Source of the DNA: Euglena gracilis
Lineage: Eukaryota; Euglenida; Euglenophyceae; Euglenales
Direction of reading: 5' to 3'
Length of the DNA stretch: 64,000 nt
NCBI GenBank assembly: GCA_039621445.1
Contig: CP154956.1
Location: forward strand, 21,045,295-21,109,294
Positions 61,601-64,000 of this stretch are shown one piece after another. Position 1 is the stretch's first letter, and each line of letters starts with the position of its first letter. Both the position numbers and the translations under genes were made by a program. The notes under the pieces were generated by a model. The model saw nothing but the letters and a program-made list of their open reading frames with translations, did not search any database and was not told the DNA's origin.

Positions 61601-62487
61601 GGGTTTAGAAGCCGGTGTGTTCGATGTGCACACGCCCTTTCCCAACACCAACAAACCCCCCCTAATAGAAGCCCAGGTCCGCCACAAGCACAGGGTCCAA
61701 ATAAAAGCGCACCCCCCTGGTCGTCGAAGGCAGCTGTCCGTTACCCCAAATGTTAACGGCAATTCTGAATAAAATCAACAAAAATCAGGCAGGTGGGGTT
61801 TAAATAAAAGCACACACCCCTGGTTCCAGAGGCGCTGCAAAAAGCGCACCCGCGCTTCCATTCAGGGAGTTCACTTTTAAAAGAAACCACCCCTGATGTC
61901 CCTCCAGGAAGTTCAACACTTTTGCCCAGCGTCTGGGCAGGAATTAGCAAACCTCCTCCCGCCCCCCGGAATTGGGCAAAATGATAGATCAGGTGTTCAT
62001 TCAGGGGGAAATGCTTGTGGAGAGGCTTCCAATACTGGTGAAGAGGCTGTTGACGATAACATAACAAGCGTCGATTTTTTTTAGTGGCTATTAATTCATG
62101 AAAAATAAACTTTGATCGTTGCACGATGCTGGAGAACATTTTTCACGGAACACGTTCTCAAATCTGAGACCAATGGTTGAAATCACACACAAATTGGGTT
62201 CTGAAGAATGATAATGGAACCAACAAAAAAAACAACAAAAAAAAGTGTTTTAAATGTAAATACACAGCTTTAATAATATTTAAGTAAAAATTTAAATATT
62301 ATACGATGATCCGGATACTAAAAATTCTACATTTGGCAGAAAACTGGAAGACACCGCCGGGACAATGTACCGGGGCCCACCAGGCACATCAACTCCTTGT
62401 AAGTGCGGGCTTCCACTTTAAACTGCCGGTCTGGCGTGAGGCATTCAAGGAGGCGGCTGCACACGATGTCGTGCACGGAGGAGCCTT
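40620..62487 (-). CDS. Multi-exon gene of unknown function (19 exons joined in frame)
   Basis: Exons, in transcript order: 62,487-62,371; 61,086-61,023; 60,566-60,464; 60,171-60,074; 59,770-59,684; 55,022-54,872; 54,434-54,345; 52,480-52,421; 51,828-51,772; 51,111-50,973; 50,443-50,370; 50,287-50,237; 49,120-49,061; 48,658-48,569; 46,778-46,712; 45,788-45,666; 45,410-45,224; 42,792-42,690; 40,748-40,620. All junctions keep phase and give 616 codons without a stop. Acceptors are AG. Most donors are GT; four are GC (after 60,074, 45,666, 42,690 and 40,620). Exon 45,410-45,224 has an uncertain acceptor. Segments such as FFERFPAKYCDHYLILG, LRETIDILSDYFLEEP and FVEVWDPDFEAFVVL look like a folded soluble protein; I recognise no family. 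Both ends are incomplete. The introns (up to 4.7 kb) hold most of the repeats listed here. Confidence 0.6.
40805..41530. repeat. AAATTGC array, split by an inserted element
   Basis: From 40,805 to about 41,115, and again from 41,433 to 41,530, the sequence is a loose array of AAAATTGCGG-like words every 10-25 bases. The two parts flank the TIR-like element at 41,118-41,432. Similar words recur near 49,870-49,960 and 50,100-50,165. Confidence 0.7.
41118..41432. mobile_element. TIR-like element related to the one in the Gypsy protease
   Basis: The left end CCCCCCAATTATAAAGCCCC and the right end GGACTTTATATTTGGGG plus a G-run are inverted. The left end resembles CCCCACTTATAAACCCCC at 6,285. The interior from 41,155 to 41,290 resembles the reverse of 62,870-63,020 (TTTTCTGGGTGGGCT, GGCTATAAAAATGTTGG). 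No coding capacity. Confidence 0.6.
42055..42425. repeat. G-tract foldback element F3
   Basis: Arms of GGGGGCGGGGGG and its complement surround AT-rich cores with GTCGCGGAGCGGCAGAAAAT near 42,162 and GCGCGAAGCGACTGGGAAGA near 42,278. The layout is like F1 and F2. Confidence 0.6.
43340..43680 (+). repeat. Interspersed repeat family R1, copy a
   Basis: It shares an order of words with 47,810-48,070: a G-run, AAACTGCAAAAA, CTGCCAATAATGC, TTTGACCC, TTGGCCAGCCC, GACCCATTTT, then GGGCTGGAAAAAAAGCTGCT and a C-run/G-run pair. About 330 bp, no coding sense. Confidence 0.55.
44560..45050. repeat. Phased TTTTGGCC array with short inverted end, copy 1
   Basis: Degenerate TTTTGGCCAC words at about 10-12 base spacing run from 44,580 to 44,940. 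They turn into AAAA-rich words (GGCAAAAGTGAGCAAAAAG) by 44,990. The edge GGAACCCCACCTGTGGG at about 45,082 resembles 55,863. It lies in an intron of the minus-strand gene. Confidence 0.65.
45490..45526 (+). repeat. (AAAT)n microsatellite
   Basis: About nine AAAT units within an AT-rich 130-base stretch. Confidence 0.9.
45985..46385. repeat. G-tract foldback element F4
   Basis: Core CAAAATTTTCGGCGCCTTTG near 46,126, with the palindrome GGCGCCTTTGGCGCC. Two 40-bp direct copies of an AGATATACCCACCAGCCCCC block lie at 46,159-46,240. A 20-G run lies at 46,234-46,253. Outer arms contain CCACCCACC and GGTGGGTGG. Confidence 0.65.
46855..47570. other. Intron sequence, nothing recognised
   Basis: AT-richer sequence with A-runs and a G-run near 47,071. 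No exon-like or repeat structure was identified. Confidence 0.4.
47570..47800 (+). repeat. Short irregular repeats of GGGACCCTGACA
   Basis: Five to six copies of GACCCTGACA followed by RTTTCC or GGTT occur at irregular spacing, separated near 47,660 by an A-rich stretch. Confidence 0.7.
47810..48070 (+). repeat. Interspersed repeat family R1, copy b
   Basis: Matches the word order of copy a. It ends GGCTGCTGGCTGGACCCCC, a G-run and GGTCAAATTTTCTTAA, the same ending as the module at 63,540-63,590. Confidence 0.55.
49545..49735 (+). repeat. C/T-rich low-complexity stretch
   Basis: TCCCATTTCCAA units (about 14 bp) recur three to four times within a pyrimidine-rich 190 bases. The purine-rich complement could form triplex DNA. 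Confidence 0.75.
52990..54340. other. Intron sequence, no gene called
   Basis: Mostly unique sequence. A 158-codon plus-strand open frame (53,708-54,184) has no motif or splice context. An A-rich run lies at 54,182-54,245. Confidence 0.35.
55200..55880. repeat. Phased A/T-tract inverted array, copy 2
   Basis: The left arm (about 55,310-55,520) repeats TTTTGGCYAC. The right arm (55,535-55,840) repeats AAAAATGGCC, ending with six words spaced 9-11 bases apart. The arms are complementary in kind, so the block could fold back. The edge reads GGAACCCCACCTATGGG. Confidence 0.7.
55941..58803. repeat. Cluster of TGCGCA palindromes
   Basis: AATGCGCACCTGCGCATT or close variants occur at 55,941, 55,971, 56,364, 56,399, 56,448, 56,683, 57,772, 58,403, 58,502, 58,530 and 58,786. 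Several come in close pairs. All lie in the 4.7-kb intron between exons 59,684 and 55,022. Confidence 0.85.
59190..59295. repeat. Small foldback with TTATAGAAGCAC ends
   Basis: CCCCCCTTATAGAAGCAC near 59,198 pairs with the complement of GTGCTTCTATTAGAGGGGG near 59,256. The related ends CCCCCCCTAATAGAAGC (61,655) and AAAAGCGCACCC (61,705, 61,838) suggest a family. Confidence 0.6.
60790..60870. repeat. Hairpin of CCCGACAAAT units
   Basis: AAACCCGACAAATCCCGGCA and onward to 60,832 is followed by TTTGTCGGAATTTGTCGGGA. It forms an imperfect stem of about 20 bp with a short loop. Confidence 0.75.
61150..62370. other. Intron sequence with one repeat cluster
   Basis: AT-rich parts at 61,260-61,500 and 62,210-62,330. 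The repeat at 61,650-61,870 carries two copies of AAATAAAAGCGCACCCCCCTGG-type sequence (61,699 and 61,801). No exon was identified. Confidence 0.4.
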
Positions 62488-62547
62488 CTGCGGCAAAAAA
62501 AAAAAAAGCAACAAAAAGCACAAACAAGAATCTCACGGGGGAATTAC

Positions 62548-62639
62548 CTCCTTGTCAAAATCATTTTTGAGACGCAAGAGCCCAGAATGAAACGTGTACT
62601 CTAACCCTCGCGGGGACAGCCCGGAAAGCAGGGTGTTGG
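62548..62639 (-). CDS. Candidate upstream exon of the same gene
   Basis: AAAAAAG|CC...GAG|GTAATT frames a protein-like stretch (NTLLSGLSPRGLEYTF, LLRLKNDFDKE). The phase does not fit the next exon with this donor; an earlier GTCTCA donor would fit. Boundary unresolved. Confidence 0.4.
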
Positions 62640-62864
62640 CTTTTTTGATGTGCCCGATATGTGTCAAAAAAATGTGTGCGAAACTCAGTGGGTGGAGGGG
62701 CTGGCCGTACCATGCCCCCCCCCCCCTCGCAACAGTTGGTGTTGTCCTCGTTGTGATGGCAGGGAGATGCCCCCCATGCCCGCTCGTGTTTTGAACACGA
62801 AGCGTAAGCAATGAGGATCACACCAACTGTCTGCCTCCATTTTTTTCCTCCTGGAACCTACCTT

Positions 62865-63135
62865 GCCATTCAGGGGGGAAAAAAAACAGCAAAATTTTGG
62901 GTGGATACAACATTTTTCGGGCATGGGTCCACTTTGGATGAAAATTGCACAAATTGGGGAAAATTGGAGGTACAGAACGGAAATTTGGCCTCCAACATAT
63001 TCATAGCCCACCCAGAAAAGGTTGATTCCACCCCAAATTCAAAGCCCCCCCCCCAATTATAAAGCCCTCCCCGAAGGTCTTGAAATCCCACCCAAACATA
63101 AAGTTGGGGGGGAGGGCTTTTTGTTTGGGGGGGAG
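62865..63135. mobile_element. TIR-like element, second intron copy
   Basis: 62,870-63,020 resembles the reverse of 41,155-41,290. 63,038 onward carries AAAGCCCCCCCCCCAATTATAAAGCCC, and 63,100-63,130 has TTGGGGGGGAGGGCTTTTTG as the opposite end. Confidence 0.55.
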
Positions 63136-63361
63136 GATACCCTTCCATGTAACACTGCTGTGTTGAGGCTATTTCAGCAACTCGAAGGAGGAAGAAGAAG
63201 GACAAGGGTGACTGCAAGAACAATCGGGCCTCTGCCCTGTTTTTTTTGTTATTCTCCTCAATGTTTCACATACTGTGTGATCATGGAAGAATTCATTGTG
63301 CAAAGATTTCTAACCCATATCAGGTTTATTTCTTTGAGGTCTCCTGAATTTTAAAACAGTT

Positions 63362-63387
63362 CCTTCTTCTTCTTCTTCTTCTTCTGC
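63362..63387 (+). repeat. (TTC)n microsatellite
   Basis: About eight TTC/CTT units in a row. Confidence 0.85.
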
Positions 63388-63534
63388 ACGGACCCTTTGT
63401 CGGGTGCCTTCATCACTTTGATTTCACTTTTTTGTTCCTGTTTGCCTGAATTTTTTTGGATTTTTCTGTTTGCCACTATCATGTTCAGATGTTCAGAAGG
63501 GGTTCTTGGAGGACCCCGGGTCAGAGAAAATTTT

Positions 63535-63600
63535 AGGCGGGATGCTGGCTGGCTGAACCCCACTCAGGGGGGTGGGGTCAAATTTTCTTAAGCTACACCC
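63535..63600 (+). repeat. GCTGGCTGG ... GTCAAATTTTCTTAA module
   Basis: GGATGCTGGCTGGCTGAACC, a C/G pair and GGTCAAATTTTCTTAAGC. The ending is the same as at 48,038-48,055. Confidence 0.6.
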
Positions 63601-63787
63601 GGCTTGACCTTTTTCACCCCAAAATCATCCCGAAGGGGAAAACCAGCTATTTGCGAGGGAGGGACAGATAGGGTGTCCAGCACAGAGCCCACGGGCTGAT
63701 TATGGATCAGCGTCAGTCTTGCACTCCCTCATACCAAAAATGAAAACCAAAAGTTCCAGGAATTGCATACACCGAGGAAAGACACAC

Positions 63788-63858
63788 CTTTCGGAGGGCC
63801 CTTTGGGGCCTTCGCTGGCCCGTCCGCTGCAGCCATGCGTCATGCCATCGGGCACTGC
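63788..63858 (-). CDS. Weak candidate exon further upstream
   Basis: CCCCAG|G...AAAG|GTGTGT bounds 71 bp, open in two frames. The bounded sequence is GC-rich like the other exons, but the phase link is not established. Confidence 0.25.
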
Positions 63859-64000
63859 CTGGGGAGGGGCGGCAAAGAGGAATTGAAGGCGATATGGAAA
63901 GCAACCTTCGCGTCAGGATTTCGTGAGGACTCGGCTCCAAGCAGCCTGGCTGGGAGCTGCTGGCGATCGGAGCCAGGAGGTTTCCTGTGCTGGAGGGGAC

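Overview
The window looks like nuclear DNA of a microbial eukaryote, most likely an alga. The evidence is LTR and tyrosine-recombinase retroelements, a 16-kb satellite, and a gene cut into short exons (about 50-190 bp) by long introns with GT-AG and some GC-AG boundaries. A dinoflagellate is my preferred guess, from the GK-rich Gag tail, the pol style and the GC donors. It is not proven, and I saw no spliced-leader sequence.

Layout. 1-11,408: a Ty3/Gypsy chromodomain element whose 5' end lies outside the window. It carries a coiled-coil ORF, a Gag ORF, and a pol containing a Dam-like N6-adenine methyltransferase domain, a phage-type cytosine-C5 methyltransferase domain, protease, RT, RNase H, a broken integrase and a chromodomain. 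It ends in a PPT and a 222-bp LTR, followed by a PBS and the truncated start of a second copy (11,409-11,661). A 400-bp TIR element interrupts the protease, and an inverted block has replaced the front of the integrase. 11,662-14,850 (+) and 14,850-18,900 (-): two decayed DIRS-like elements (RT, RNase H, NPPW methyltransferase, tyrosine recombinase) lie tail to tail, with shared terminal repeats that recur near 19.2 kb. 19,360-19,750: a coding-like remnant. 19,750-35,552: about 75 copies of a 211-bp satellite with higher-order repetition. 35,553-64,000: a minus-strand gene of unknown function. Nineteen exons join in one reading frame (616 codons, 62,487 down to 40,620).

The introns of that gene are packed with small repeats: G-tract foldback elements, TIR elements related to the one in the retrotransposon protease, AAATTGC arrays, helically phased A/T-tract arrays, and a cluster of TGCGCA-type palindromes. 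The retroelement proteins would act together in copying and integration. The two methyltransferase domains could mark the element or its host target, which is inference. No CRISPR, tRNA, rRNA or bacterial operon features were seen.
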